Shown here piece by piece: positions 7,962-17,077 of a stretch of DNA of 64,000 nucleotides. The stretch spans positions 62,001-126,000 of the forward strand of contig NZ_JAFBCX010000010.1 of NCBI RefSeq assembly GCF_016907955.1, in the 5' to 3' direction. The DNA is from Lentzea nigeriaca. Lineage in GTDB: Bacteria > Actinomycetota > Actinomycetes > Mycobacteriales > Pseudonocardiaceae. Under the pieces are notes generated by a model that ran no database searches, had not been told where the DNA came from, and was given only the letters and a program-made list of their open reading frames with translations. A program made the position numbers and the translations under genes. Within the stretch, counting starts at the first letter, position 1. The number at the start of each line of letters is the position of its first letter.

Positions 7962-9068
7962 GTGCGCATCCTCTTCTCGTGCCGCCCGGCCTACGGCCAC
8001 CTGTTCCCGTTGATCCCGCTCGCCAGGGCTGCCAAGAGCGCAGGTCACGACGTGGTGTTCGCGACGGGTCGTGGCTTCGTCGACCAGGTCCGCGACCTCG
8101 GCTTCCCGGTACATCCGGCGGGAATGTCGGTGGGAGAGGCCGAAACCGAGGCACGACGGCGGCACGGCGACGCCGAGATCGTCACGCTGATGATCACGAT
8201 GTTCGCGGACGTGCTGCCGCGTGCGACGGTCGCGGATCTGGCGAGGCTGCTACCGCTGCTCGAGCCGGACCTCGTGGTCTACGAGATGAGCGACGTCGGT
8301 GCCGCGAAGGCCGCGCGGGACGCGGGGATTCCGTTCGTGTCGCACGTGATCGGCCGGTCGATGCCGGCCGCGATCGCGGAGCTGGCCGCACCGGAGATGG
8401 AGTGGTTGTGGGACGGCGCCGTGCCCGCCAACCCGATGCTGGGCGACACCGCGATCGACCTCTGGCCGGACACCGTGCGCGATCCCGAAGTCGCCAGGGT
8501 GCCCGTGGTCCTGCGGCAGCGCCCGGTGCCGTTCGACCTGGATGTGCCGATGCCCGCGCTCGGCTCGGGCAAACCGTTGGTCTACCTCACGCTCGGCACG
8601 GTGCAGTTCGGTGCCACGGGGGTGCTGCGCGCGGCGATCGACGGGCTGGCCCGCCTCCCGGTCGACGTGCTGGTCGCCCTCGGGCCGGGCGATCCCGCGC
8701 AGCTGGGCGAGGTGCCGGAGTCCGTGCACGTGACCGGATTTGTGCCGCAGGCCAAGGTGCTCGAACGGGCGAGCCTCGTCGTGCACCACGGCGGCACCGG
8801 CACGGTGCTCGGGACGCTGGCGGCCGGGTTGCCGCAGCTCGTCCTGCCGCAGGGCGCCGACCAGTTCGTGAACGCGGACGTGCTGGCGGAGAAGGGTGCC
8901 GGGAGGAAGCTGGTGGGCGAGGAGATCACCGCGGACGCCGTCGCCGGCGCGGCGGGCCATCTGCTCGATGACCCGGCCGCGCGGAACGTCGCCGCGAAGG
9001 TGGCGGAGGAGATCGCGGGCCTGCCCGAGCCCGCTGCCGTCGTGGAGCAGCTGGAGAAGCTCACCTGA
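7962..9068 (+). CDS. MGT/EryCIII-type glycosyltransferase (GT1)
   Basis: 368 residues from the GTG at 7962 (VRILFSCRPAYGHLFPLIPLARAAKSAGHDVVFATG), where similarity to the family begins; a longer frame to 7893 would add an atypical N-terminus and would run through the promoter element. The C-terminal donor-binding region has the GT-B signature LVVHHGGTGTVLGTLAAGLP and PQGADQFVNADVLAEKGAG, as in macrolide and antibiotic glycosyltransferases. It would move a sugar from an NDP-sugar onto a small hydrophobic acceptor. Its stop overlaps the convergent antiporter gene by 8 bp. No deoxysugar genes are nearby, so a common NDP-hexose would have to be used. Confidence 0.87.
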   Translation: MRILFSCRPAYGHLFPLIPLARAAKSAGHDVVFATGRGFVDQVRDLGFPVHPAGMSVGEAETEARRRHGDAEIVTLMITMFADVLPRATVADLARLLPLLEPDLVVYEMSDVGAAKAARDAGIPFVSHVIGRSMPAAIAELAAPEMEWLWDGAVPANPMLGDTAIDLWPDTVRDPEVARVPVVLRQRPVPFDLDVPMPALGSGKPLVYLTLGTVQFGATGVLRAAIDGLARLPVDVLVALGPGDPAQLGEVPESVHVTGFVPQAKVLERASLVVHHGGTGTVLGTLAAGLPQLVLPQGADQFVNADVLAEKGAGRKLVGEEITADAVAGAAGHLLDDPAARNVAAKVAEEIAGLPEPAAVVEQLEKLT

Positions 9069-10338
9069 CGGACGCGGGCGCGGGTTTCACGTCCGCCTGG
9101 GCCTCCAGGTGGTCGGGCAGCGACGCGCGGTAGATCGGCATCGCGGCGGCCGTGGTGATGATGGCGACGGCGACGAGGATCGCGAACATCTCCGGGGTGA
9201 CGAGGCCGTAGGCGAGGCCGATGTTGATGAAGATGAGGATCATCAGGCCGCGGGCGTTCATCAGGCCGCCGACGGCGGAGGCGTAGCGCCACGAGTAGCC
9301 CTGCGCGCGGACGACCAGGCCGCAGCCGAGGTACTTGCCGGCGAACGCGGCCAGCATGATCACGGCGAGCGGGAACCACAGCCTGCCGCCCGCGCCGAAG
9401 CCGGAGACCTGGGTGTTGAGGCCGCTGAAGGCGAAGAACACCGGCAGCAGCAGGATCGAGTTGAGGTCGGTGAGCTTGGTTTCGAGCTCGTGCCGCACGA
9501 CGGGGGACTTGGGCATCGCGAGGCCGGTGATGAAGCCGCCGAAGACGGAGAACACGCCGATGTAGTCGGTGAACCAGCCCGCCAGCAGCACGACGAGCAG
9601 GATGATCGCCATCATGTCGCGGCTGAGTTTGCCGTCGCGTTCGGCGCGTTCGCCGAGCTTGGCGAGCCATTTGCGGCCGACGGTGAGCATGAGGACGGCG
9701 AAGATCGCGGCGCCGATGATCGTGCGGAGTGCGCCGCCGGGGCTCCCGGAGGCGCCGACGGCGATGATCAGCGCGAGGAACGCCCAGGCGACCGCGTCGT
9801 CGATCGCGGCGGCGACGAGGGTGAGGCCGCCGATCGGGGTGTTCGCGATGCCGCGTTCCTGCAGAATCCTTGCCAGCATGGGGAAGGCGGTGATCGACAG
9901 CGCGCCGCCGACGAAGAGCATGAACACCCACAGGCTCGACCCGGCGGGGCTGAGCGAGTCGAAGAAGATCACGGCGGTGCCGGCGCCGAGCAGGAACGTC
10001 GGCACGATGCCGGACACGGCGAGCACGGATGCCCGGCGGGCGTTGGCGCCGGCGGTGAGGCTGTGGTCCAAAGAGGACCCGACGAGGAACATGTAGAAGG
10101 TGAGCCCGATCGTGCTGAGCACGTAGAGGGTGTTCTTGACGTCGGCGGGGAAGAGCTGGGCCTGGACGCCGGGTGCGACGGCACCGAACAGTGCCGGGCC
10201 GAGCAGGACGCCGGCGACCATCTCGCCGACCACCCTGGGCTGCCGGACCAGCATGGCGAGGCGCCCGCACAGGGTGGTCGCGACGAGCACCACCGCGAGC
10301 GCGGCGAAGACCTGCAACGCGAAGTGGATCTGGTTCAC
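9061..10338 (-). CDS. CPA2-type cation/proton antiporter
   Basis: 425 residues from a GTG at 10338 with an AGGAGA ribosome site 5 bp upstream (VNQIHFALQVFAALAVVLVATTLCG). About 12 membrane segments carry the sodium/hydrogen exchanger pattern: VGEMVAGVLLGPALFG near the N-terminus, LTLVAAAIDDAVAWAFLAL with the paired aspartates in the core, and GGLMNARGLMILIFINIGL near the end. No C-terminal TrkA domain. The GTG overlaps the P450 stop by 4 bp (GTGA), making it the last gene of a six-gene operon; it may provide ion homeostasis or export for the pathway. Confidence 0.88.
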   Translation of the reverse strand: MNQIHFALQVFAALAVVLVATTLCGRLAMLVRQPRVVGEMVAGVLLGPALFGAVAPGVQAQLFPADVKNTLYVLSTIGLTFYMFLVGSSLDHSLTAGANARRASVLAVSGIVPTFLLGAGTAVIFFDSLSPAGSSLWVFMLFVGGALSITAFPMLARILQERGIANTPIGGLTLVAAAIDDAVAWAFLALIIAVGASGSPGGALRTIIGAAIFAVLMLTVGRKWLAKLGERAERDGKLSRDMMAIILLVVLLAGWFTDYIGVFSVFGGFITGLAMPKSPVVRHELETKLTDLNSILLLPVFFAFSGLNTQVSGFGAGGRLWFPLAVIMLAAFAGKYLGCGLVVRAQGYSWRYASAVGGLMNARGLMILIFINIGLAYGLVTPEMFAILVAVAIITTAAAMPIYRASLPDHLEAQADVKPAPASVR

Positions 10339-11612
10339 GGGATCTCCTGGGGTTGGTGCGTCTCGAAGTAGCGGCTCGCGAGCCGCAGCCGGTGGGCGTG
10401 CAGGACCATCGCGGTGCCGAGGACGAGCTGGACGACGCTGCGCCACACGTCTTCCCAGCGGTCGCGCATGCGCATCAGCGCGAGGCGTCCGTGCGGTATG
10501 GAACCGTCGCGGACGAGCAGGCACGGGCCGCGGCTCGGCAGTGACCTCGTGTGCGTCACCGATGAGTGCAGCGTGACGCGGCGCAGCACTTCTCTCGTCG
10601 CCGCGCGCATCGCGATGGGGGAGAGCCGCCATGCCGGGCAGGGTCGGTTGGCGGCGACGCCGAACGGGATGTGGTGGGCGGTGCGGGCGGAGGTGTGCTC
10701 CCAGCGGCCGGGGTCGAACTCGTGCGGGTTCTCGTAGCCGGTCGCGTGGTAGGCCGGGTAGTTGAAGCACAGCACCGATCCCGCGGGGAACGTCGTGTGC
10801 TCGTCGAGGGAGATGTCCGCGGTGGTGATGCGGTGGGCGATGCCGAACAGCGGGTAGAGCCGGAACGTCTCGTCCAGCACGTGGGCGAAGTACCTGTCGT
10901 CGTGAATCCGTTGTGCTGCTTCGGGGTGCTGGGCCAGCGCGAGCAGCAGGTGCGCCATCCCCTCGGACGTCTGCACGACGGCGGTGTTGAAGTAGGTGCC
11001 TTGGAGGTAGTGGACCTGTTCGGTGGGGGACAGGGTGTCGGGCAGGGGGTGCTGGACGTCGGCGAGCCGTGTTCGGAGGTAGCGGGTCAGGCGGGCGCGG
11101 CGGGCGGGATGGCGCAAACCCGTGCACTTCAACGAGGTCACGACGTCGTCGGCGTGTCCGACGATCAGGTCGCGGGCCGCGCGGGGGCACGGTTCGCCGA
11201 ACACGAGCTCATAGAAGTACTCGGCCCAGATCGGCATCATCAGGTCGCGCAGCCGGACGTGGGTGACCGGTTTGGTGATCACCTCGTCCAGCACCTTGGC
11301 GGTGCACCTCGCCGCCGCGGCGGACAGCTGCTCGGCCGGCCCGGCGAGGAAGGTGCGGGTCGTGCGGGCCACGTCGTCGTAGCGGGGCCCGGCTTCCAGG
11401 TGTTCCTGGTGGACCTCGGGGCCGGGGGAGAGCCAGTACCAGAAGAGGTCCGAGAGCCCGGCGCCCTTGCTGCGGCCGTTCGCGGCGGGATGGCTGTAGA
11501 GCTCCTCGAACCGGTCGGGGCCGACCTGGTCGTTGGGGAACGTGATCGCGTTGTCGCCGTTGACCTTCTCGAACACCTTGGCGCGCAACGCGACCACCAG
11601 CCGGCTCAGCAC
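10335..11612 (-). CDS. Divergent cytochrome P450
   Basis: 425 residues, GTG start at 11612 overlapping the upstream stop by 7 bp. The ExxR motif of the K helix is Glu248-Arg251 (DETFRLYP), the partner Arg is in EFDPGRWE, and the haem loop is FGVAANRPCPAW with the axial Cys325. Two features are unusual: the haem loop lacks the glycine that normally follows the cysteine, and the I-helix region (about residues 200-220, QGTYFNTAVVQTSEG) lacks the usual AGxxT acid/alcohol pair. About 45 residues beyond the normal C-terminus form a basic amphipathic tail. No ferredoxin gene is adjacent. It probably oxidises a pathway intermediate but could be mechanistically unconventional. Confidence 0.82.
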   Translation of the reverse strand: MLSRLVVALRAKVFEKVNGDNAITFPNDQVGPDRFEELYSHPAANGRSKGAGLSDLFWYWLSPGPEVHQEHLEAGPRYDDVARTTRTFLAGPAEQLSAAAARCTAKVLDEVITKPVTHVRLRDLMMPIWAEYFYELVFGEPCPRAARDLIVGHADDVVTSLKCTGLRHPARRARLTRYLRTRLADVQHPLPDTLSPTEQVHYLQGTYFNTAVVQTSEGMAHLLLALAQHPEAAQRIHDDRYFAHVLDETFRLYPLFGIAHRITTADISLDEHTTFPAGSVLCFNYPAYHATGYENPHEFDPGRWEHTSARTAHHIPFGVAANRPCPAWRLSPIAMRAATREVLRRVTLHSSVTHTRSLPSRGPCLLVRDGSIPHGRLALMRMRDRWEDVWRSVVQLVLGTAMVLHAHRLRLASRYFETHQPQEIP

Positions 11613-12601
11613 CGGACCACGACCATGTCACGGCTGAGCCGCCCACCGCACATCGCGACGACGTGCTGGAACTCGTCGCGCAGCAGGTCCAGCACCCGGC
11701 GGACGCCGTTCGAGCCGTCCGCGGCGAGTCCCCAGAGCACCGGCCTGCCGATACCGGCCGCCGACGCACCCAGCGCGACCGCCAGCGCGACGTCGCCTCC
11801 ACTGCGGACACCGCCGTCGAGCACGACCGGAATCCGTCCGGCGACGGCGTCGACCACCGCGGGCAACGCGTCCACCGCCGCGGGGACGAGGTCGAGCTGG
11901 CGGCCACCGTGGTTGGACACGAAGACCCCCGCCACCTCGTGCTCGACCGCCACCACGGCGTCGGCCGGGTGGAGGATTCCCTTCAACCACACGGGAAGCG
12001 ACGTGATCGATCGCAGCCGGTCGATGTCGTCCCAGGTGAACGGCGCCATCTCGATGTCCCGCAGTCCGCCGGCTCCAGCGAGATCGCGCATGTTCTCCGC
12101 GGCCAGACCGGCGGGCAGCTCGTGGAAGCCGTGCTCGATGTCGCGGCGGTGCCTGCCGAACACCGGCGAGTCGACCGTGACCACCAGCGCGGTGCAGCCC
12201 GCCCGTTCCGCGCGCCGCACCAGTGCTTCGGTGACGTCGAAGCCTGGCTGCAGGTAGAGCTGGAACCACACCGGCCCGGTGGCGGCCGCCACGACGTCGG
12301 CGATCGGCACGGTCGCGGCCATGCTCGACACGAGCACGGTCCCGTCCAATGCCCGTGCCGTGGCCAGCTCACCGTCGGGATGGGCGAGCCGGTGGAACGC
12401 CGTGGGCGAGATCAACACCGGGAACCCGGCATCATCCTCCTTGCCTCGCAGCACTCTAGGCAGCAGGGCCAGGCGCCGGAACGCGGCCTCGTTCTCCGCG
12501 AGCACGACCTCGTCGCCGGCCCCGCCCGCGAAGAAGTCGTAGTGGACGGGGTCGAGCACCGCGCGTGCCTTGTCGTGCAGCTCCGCGAGCACGGGGTTCA
12601 C
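11606..12601 (-). CDS. FMN-dependent alpha-hydroxy-acid dehydrogenase/oxidase
   Basis: 331 residues from a GTG at 12601 that overlaps the upstream flavoprotein stop by 4 bp (GTGA). The family residues are present: Tyr21 (HYDFFAGGAGDE), Tyr116 (WFQLYLQPG), Asp144 (VTVDSPVFGRHRRD), Lys207 (VWLKGI), the His231/Arg234 active-site motif SNHGGRQLD, and the phosphate-binding DGGVRSGGDV. It would oxidise a 2-hydroxy acid to the 2-oxo acid, as lactate, glycolate and hydroxymandelate oxidases do. The protein is slightly shorter than typical members. In this operon a hydroxylated aromatic acid is a plausible but unproven substrate. Confidence 0.88.
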   Translation of the reverse strand: MNPVLAELHDKARAVLDPVHYDFFAGGAGDEVVLAENEAAFRRLALLPRVLRGKEDDAGFPVLISPTAFHRLAHPDGELATARALDGTVLVSSMAATVPIADVVAAATGPVWFQLYLQPGFDVTEALVRRAERAGCTALVVTVDSPVFGRHRRDIEHGFHELPAGLAAENMRDLAGAGGLRDIEMAPFTWDDIDRLRSITSLPVWLKGILHPADAVVAVEHEVAGVFVSNHGGRQLDLVPAAVDALPAVVDAVAGRIPVVLDGGVRSGGDVALAVALGASAAGIGRPVLWGLAADGSNGVRRVLDLLRDEFQHVVAMCGGRLSRDMVVVRC

Positions 12602-14142
12602 CGCAGGTACTCCCGCAACGGTGCCTTGTGCACGGTTTCGCCGTCCCACTCGTTCTCGAGGTTCTCGGTGAGGTGGTGCTCGTCGACCAGCTCGCCGGCG
12701 CGGAACCGCCGGACCACCGGGTGCAGGTAGCGGCCGTCGAGCCCGCTGGTGTCGTCCTGCGAGGTCCGGCCGGCGGAGATGTCGAACGGGTTGACCTTGT
12801 CGTGGTCGGCGCCGTACTCCAGCGTCACCGTCAGGTAGGTCTCGACGTCGCCGAACTCGCCGCGCGCCACGGCTTCGTGCAGGTGCGCGACCGGTACCTC
12901 CTCGACGTACCGCACGGTTCCGTCCGGGCCGATCAGCACCGCGTCCGCCATGAACGCGAACAGCTGCCACAACGCGGAAGTGCGGTTGACCCGTTCGATG
13001 ATCGCGTCGGTGACGGCTCCGGGGTCGATGTTCAGGCTCGGCCAGTCCACGCCGTGGTACCGCTGTTCCAGGATCCGGTGCAGTGCGCGCACCCCGTAGC
13101 GGAACCCGTGGATGAACCCGCTGGTGGACTTCTTGAAGTCGCGGGCCTGCGTGATCGTGCCCGCGAAGAACAGGTCCGGCACGTTCACCGACTCCCACGC
13201 CGCCGTCTGGTCGGGGAACCGCGAGTTGATCGTCAGCCGCGGCCTGCACTCCGGCGTGAAGATCGAGGCGTCGAACCGGAATCCGGTCGCGAGGATCACC
13301 CGGTCGTAGCGGATCTCCTTGATCACCTCGTTGACCCGTTGGAAGCTGACCTTCACGAGGTAGCCGTCGCCGTCGCGGCGGATGCCCGCGATGTGCCCGT
13401 CCAGCACGGCGTTCTGGGACTTGAGCTGGTAGGTGTCGAGGAAGTTGTTGTTCACGGCCCGCAGGTGGCCGACGAAGTGGGTCTGCCACGCCAGTTTCAG
13501 CGAACCGGGTCCGGCGACGTGGATGACCGACGCGGTCTCGACGAGGGCGTCGGCGGTCTCGAACGCCGAGTTGCCGCGCCCGACGATCAGCACCTTCTGG
13601 TTGACGAAGTCCGCGGGGTCGACGGAGACGTCGTAGTACGCCTCGGCGTGCTCGACGCCGTCGATCTCCGGCACGTACGGCTTGGACACGCCGGTCGCGA
13701 CGATCACCCGCCGGGCCCGGTAGGTGACGCCGTGCCGGTCGCGCACCACGAAGTCGTCCGGCCTGCCGACCGACACGACTGTGGTGTCGTAGCGGATCGG
13801 CAGGTCGTTCTTCACCGCGAAGTCGCCGAGGTAGCGGACCATGTCGTCGGCGTGCGGGAAGTAGCGCGGGGTGTAGCCGGTGAACAAGAGCTCGGGATCG
13901 TCCGACAGCAACGAGTTCCAGTCGACGCGCAGGTTCAGCTCCGGGTCGTCCCAGCCCGTGTACACCTTGTTGATGGAGATCAGCTTGCGGTGCCGGGGGA
14001 AGCGGGTGAAGAACGTGCCCGCCGCCGCGCCGGACTCCAGCACGAGGTGGTCACGTCCCGCCTGCTTGAGCAGGTAGGACGCCTGCAGCCCCGCCGGACC
14101 CGCGCCGATCACGAGACACTCGGTCGAAACCTCGCTGGACAC
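12598..14142 (-). CDS. FOXRED2-like FAD-dependent oxidoreductase 1
   Basis: 514 residues (MSSEVSTECLVIGAGPAGLQ). An FAD-binding GAGPAGL lies at residues 13-19, and a second Rossmann motif VGRGNSAFE at 187-195 should bind NAD(P)H. Family-specific stretches are TFFTRFPRHRKLISINK (43-59), AVNNNFLDTYQLKSQN and STSGFIHGFRYG. These match the FOXRED2/ERFAD group of flavoproteins rather than classic FMOs. It is a paralogue, of identical length, of the flavoprotein at 15515-17059. The likely chemistry is NAD(P)H-dependent oxygenation or oxidation; the substrate is unknown. Twelve bp separate it from the upstream AMP-ligase gene. Confidence 0.85.
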   Translation of the reverse strand: MSSEVSTECLVIGAGPAGLQASYLLKQAGRDHLVLESGAAAGTFFTRFPRHRKLISINKVYTGWDDPELNLRVDWNSLLSDDPELLFTGYTPRYFPHADDMVRYLGDFAVKNDLPIRYDTTVVSVGRPDDFVVRDRHGVTYRARRVIVATGVSKPYVPEIDGVEHAEAYYDVSVDPADFVNQKVLIVGRGNSAFETADALVETASVIHVAGPGSLKLAWQTHFVGHLRAVNNNFLDTYQLKSQNAVLDGHIAGIRRDGDGYLVKVSFQRVNEVIKEIRYDRVILATGFRFDASIFTPECRPRLTINSRFPDQTAAWESVNVPDLFFAGTITQARDFKKSTSGFIHGFRYGVRALHRILEQRYHGVDWPSLNIDPGAVTDAIIERVNRTSALWQLFAFMADAVLIGPDGTVRYVEEVPVAHLHEAVARGEFGDVETYLTVTLEYGADHDKVNPFDISAGRTSQDDTSGLDGRYLHPVVRRFRAGELVDEHHLTENLENEWDGETVHKAPLREYLR

Positions 14143-14154
14143 GACTTTCTCCTT

Positions 14155-15528
14155 CTACGCAGTCAACAGGCGCTTGTCTGGCTTGCCGCTGGGCGCGACA
14201 GGGGGTTCGGTGATCGCGGTGAGGCGCACGGGTGCGCAGGCCGCGCCCAGTCGTCCGGTCACGAGCTCGCGCAGCTCCTCCAGTTCGGGGACGCGGTCGC
14301 CGTGCGGCACGACGAAGGCGTGCACGGCCTCGCCCGTGTCGTCGTCGGGCACCGCGACCACGTAGGCCTCGGCAACGTCCGGGTGCTCGGCGATCACCTG
14401 CTCGATCGGGCCGACGTGGTGCAGGTTCGCGTTGACGATCACGACGTCCCTGGCGCGGCCGGTCAGGTGCAGGTAGCCGTCGGCGTCGAGGTGGCCGAGG
14501 TCGCGGGTGCGGACCCAGCCGCCGGCGAACACCTCGGCCGACTCCTCCGGGTTCCCCCAGTAGGCACTGGCCTGGGCGGGCGTGCGCACGTACAGCTCGC
14601 CGTCGCGGATCTCCACGTCCACCGGCGGTCTCCCGGCCGTGCCGGGCGGGTCGGACGGCGTGGCCATCGAGATCATGCCGGTCTCGGTCTGGCCGTACCC
14701 GTGGAACAGCACCGGTCCCAGCACGTCGAGGGCCTCGCGGTGCCGGTCGGTGGTGAGCGGTGAGCCGGAGACCAGAAGTGCGCGCAGCGTCGACAGGTCG
14801 GCGGGGGAGTGGCGCTGGGCGGCAACGAGTTTCGCCAGGCCGGGCACGGTGATCACGCGGGCGGTCGCGCGGTGGCGGGTGATCGCGTCCGCGGGGTTGT
14901 CGGCGACGACGACCGTGCCGCCCGCGGTGAGGGTCAGCACGGCGTACTCGAACATGACCTGGCTCGACAGCGATCCGAACACGAGATAGCGGTCGAGTCG
15001 TGAGGCCAGCTCCCGGATCGCGGGTGGCCAGGCGCCCGGACGCGCGGTCCAGGCGTTGGTCATCGCGGCGTAGGTCTGCGCGCACGCCTTGGGCATCCCG
15101 GTGCTGCCGCTGGTGTGGATCAGACGCGCGATGTCCTCGGGCCTGCCCTCACAACGCAGTGGTGCGGCTGGAGCCTCGACCAGCTTCCCGACGTCGGGAT
15201 CACGGACGGTCAGCTTGATGTCGAGGCTGAGCAGGTGTTCGATCTGCGCCTCGGGCAACCCCGGTCGTACGCCCAGCACCCGCGTGCCTGCCAGGTGCGC
15301 CGCGATGATCGTCGCGAACGCCTCCGGGGTGACACCGAGCAGCAAGGCGACGCCGTCACCGGGGCCGAGACCGTTGGCGCGCAACCCGTTCGCGATCCGT
15401 GCGATCAGATCGAGCATCTCGCTACCGGTCACCACGCGGGTGCCGTGCTCGAACACCGGCCGGTCCGCGGCGGCGCCGAGCACGTCGAGCACCGCGCGCG
15501 GGAACGGCTCGGTGTCACGCGCCGGCAA
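14155..15528 (-). CDS. AMP-dependent acyl-CoA synthetase/ligase
   Basis: 457 residues from a TTG at 15528, chosen because AAGGA precedes it by 5 bp and the family N-terminus (RAVLDVLGAAADRPVFEHG) follows; a GTG at 15492 is an alternative. The open frame upstream of this is antisense-like and lies inside the neighbouring flavoprotein gene. Adenylation motifs: LIHTSGSTGMPKA (A3), HGYGQTETG (A5), TRDLGHLDADGYLHLTGR (A7/A8) and the A10 lysine in APSGKPDKRLL. There is no carrier domain. It overlaps the upstream flavoprotein gene by 14 bp. With the tyrosine-type lyase nearby, a 4-coumarate or related aryl acid substrate is reasonable but inferred. Confidence 0.87.
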   Translation of the reverse strand: MPARDTEPFPRAVLDVLGAAADRPVFEHGTRVVTGSEMLDLIARIANGLRANGLGPGDGVALLLGVTPEAFATIIAAHLAGTRVLGVRPGLPEAQIEHLLSLDIKLTVRDPDVGKLVEAPAAPLRCEGRPEDIARLIHTSGSTGMPKACAQTYAAMTNAWTARPGAWPPAIRELASRLDRYLVFGSLSSQVMFEYAVLTLTAGGTVVVADNPADAITRHRATARVITVPGLAKLVAAQRHSPADLSTLRALLVSGSPLTTDRHREALDVLGPVLFHGYGQTETGMISMATPSDPPGTAGRPPVDVEIRDGELYVRTPAQASAYWGNPEESAEVFAGGWVRTRDLGHLDADGYLHLTGRARDVVIVNANLHHVGPIEQVIAEHPDVAEAYVVAVPDDDTGEAVHAFVVPHGDRVPELEELRELVTGRLGAACAPVRLTAITEPPVAPSGKPDKRLLTA

Positions 15529-17059
15529 GGCATTCCTTGACGAACACGACCAGCGGCTGCTGGTGCACGTCCGGCATGTCCCAGTGGTTCTCGAGGTTCT
15601 CCGCGAGGTGGTGGTTCGCGGTGAGCACGCCGTGGCGGTAGTAGCGCACCACCGGATGCAGGTAGCTCGCGTTCGCCGCGTTGACCGCGTCGTTCTCCGC
15701 CACCCGCGGCACGGTGATGTCGAACGGGTCCACGGTGTCGTGGTCCGGCCCGTACTCCAGCGTCGCGACGAACCGGTGCTCGGCCGGACCGAGCCCGCCG
15801 TCCGCGACGTAGGCGACCGGCACCTCCTCCTCGTACCGCGCGTCACCGCCGTCGACCGTGACGACGTCGCCGATCACCGCGAACTGCTGCCACAGGCACG
15901 AAGACGTGTTCACCCTCGCGATCACCGCGTCGCTGATCGCCTCGGGCGACAGCTCCACTTCCGCCGCTGGCCACGGGATGTCGTGGTGGCGGGCGTCGAG
16001 GACGCGGTGCAACGCGCGGGCGCCGTAGCGGAAGCCGTGGATGAACCCGCTGGTGGACTTCTTGAAGTCACGGGACTGCGTGATCGTGCCCGCGAAGTAC
16101 AGGTTCGGCACGGTCACGGACTCGAATGCCGAGGTGAGCTCCGGGAACCGGTCCTTGATCACGAGCGCGGGGCGGCAGCTGTCGTCGAAGATCGAGGCGT
16201 CGAACCGGAACCCGGTGCACGCGATGATCCGGTCGTACTCCAGCTCGCGCAGCTTCTCGACCGTGCGGGCGTAGCGGAACTGGATCCGGAACCCGCCGTC
16301 CGGCCGCGGTTCGATGCGTTCGATCGTGCCGTCGATGACCGCGTTCTCGGACTTGAGCTGGTAGGTGTCGAGGAAGTTGTTGTTGACCGCCCGCAGGTGC
16401 CCCACGTAGTGCGTCTGCCAGGCCAGCTTCACCGAGTGCGGCCCGGCGACGTGGATGACGGCCGCGTGCTCGACGAGCGCGTCTGCGGTCTCGAAGCCCG
16501 AGTTGCCCTTGCCGATCACCAGCACCCGCTGGTCGGTGAACGACTCGGGATCGGTGTCGAACGTGTCGTAGCGCTCGGCGTGCTCGATGCCGGGGATCTC
16601 CGGCACGTAGAGCTGCGAGACCCCGGTGGCCATGACCAGGTGCTTCGCCCGCCAGCTCTGTCCACTGTGGTCGGTCACGGCGAACCCGTCGTCGTCGCGG
16701 GAGACCTGGGTGACGTCGATGTCGTAGTGGACCTGGAGGTTCGCCGCGAAGTCCCGGAAGTAGCGGACGATGTCGTCGGCGTCCGGGAAGTACTTCGGGC
16801 TGTAGCGGGTGAACAGCAGCTCCGGGTCGTCGGTCAGCAGCGAGTTCCAGTCCATCCGCATCCGCTGCTCCGGATCGGTGAACCCGGTGTGGACCTTGTT
16901 GATGGAGATGAGCTTGCGGTGCCGCGGGAAGCGGGTGAAGAACGTGCCTGCCCCGCTGCCGCGTTCGAGGACGGCGTAGTCGCGACCGTCCCGGTCCAGC
17001 AGTGCGGCGAGCTGCAAACCGGCCGGTCCCGCGCCGATGATCAGGTAGTCGTGCGCCAT
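15515..17059 (-). CDS. FOXRED2-like FAD-dependent oxidoreductase 2
   Basis: 514 residues from the ATG at 17059 (MAHDYLIIGAGPAGLQLAALL); frame upstream of this to 17182 is non-homologous and crosses the operator. It has the GxGxxG FAD motif at residues 9-14, TFFTRFPRHRKLISINK, a second nucleotide-binding motif GKGNSGFETADAL, AVNNNFLDTYQLKSEN and STSGFIHGFRYGARALHR, the same landmarks as the paralogue at 12598-14142. It is the first gene of the six-gene operon and starts 19 bp from the 28-bp palindrome. Two such proteins acting in sequence, or as a heterodimer, are both possible. Function unassigned. Confidence 0.85.
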   Translation of the reverse strand: MAHDYLIIGAGPAGLQLAALLDRDGRDYAVLERGSGAGTFFTRFPRHRKLISINKVHTGFTDPEQRMRMDWNSLLTDDPELLFTRYSPKYFPDADDIVRYFRDFAANLQVHYDIDVTQVSRDDDGFAVTDHSGQSWRAKHLVMATGVSQLYVPEIPGIEHAERYDTFDTDPESFTDQRVLVIGKGNSGFETADALVEHAAVIHVAGPHSVKLAWQTHYVGHLRAVNNNFLDTYQLKSENAVIDGTIERIEPRPDGGFRIQFRYARTVEKLRELEYDRIIACTGFRFDASIFDDSCRPALVIKDRFPELTSAFESVTVPNLYFAGTITQSRDFKKSTSGFIHGFRYGARALHRVLDARHHDIPWPAAEVELSPEAISDAVIARVNTSSCLWQQFAVIGDVVTVDGGDARYEEEVPVAYVADGGLGPAEHRFVATLEYGPDHDTVDPFDITVPRVAENDAVNAANASYLHPVVRYYRHGVLTANHHLAENLENHWDMPDVHQQPLVVFVKECLAGA

Positions 17060-17077
17060 GCACCGGGAAGCTACCCA

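Noticed and set aside
12565..14763. 732-codon plus-strand open frame
   Set aside because: Lies antisense to flavoprotein 1 and the AMP ligase; Val/Arg/Asp-rich with no recognisable fold.
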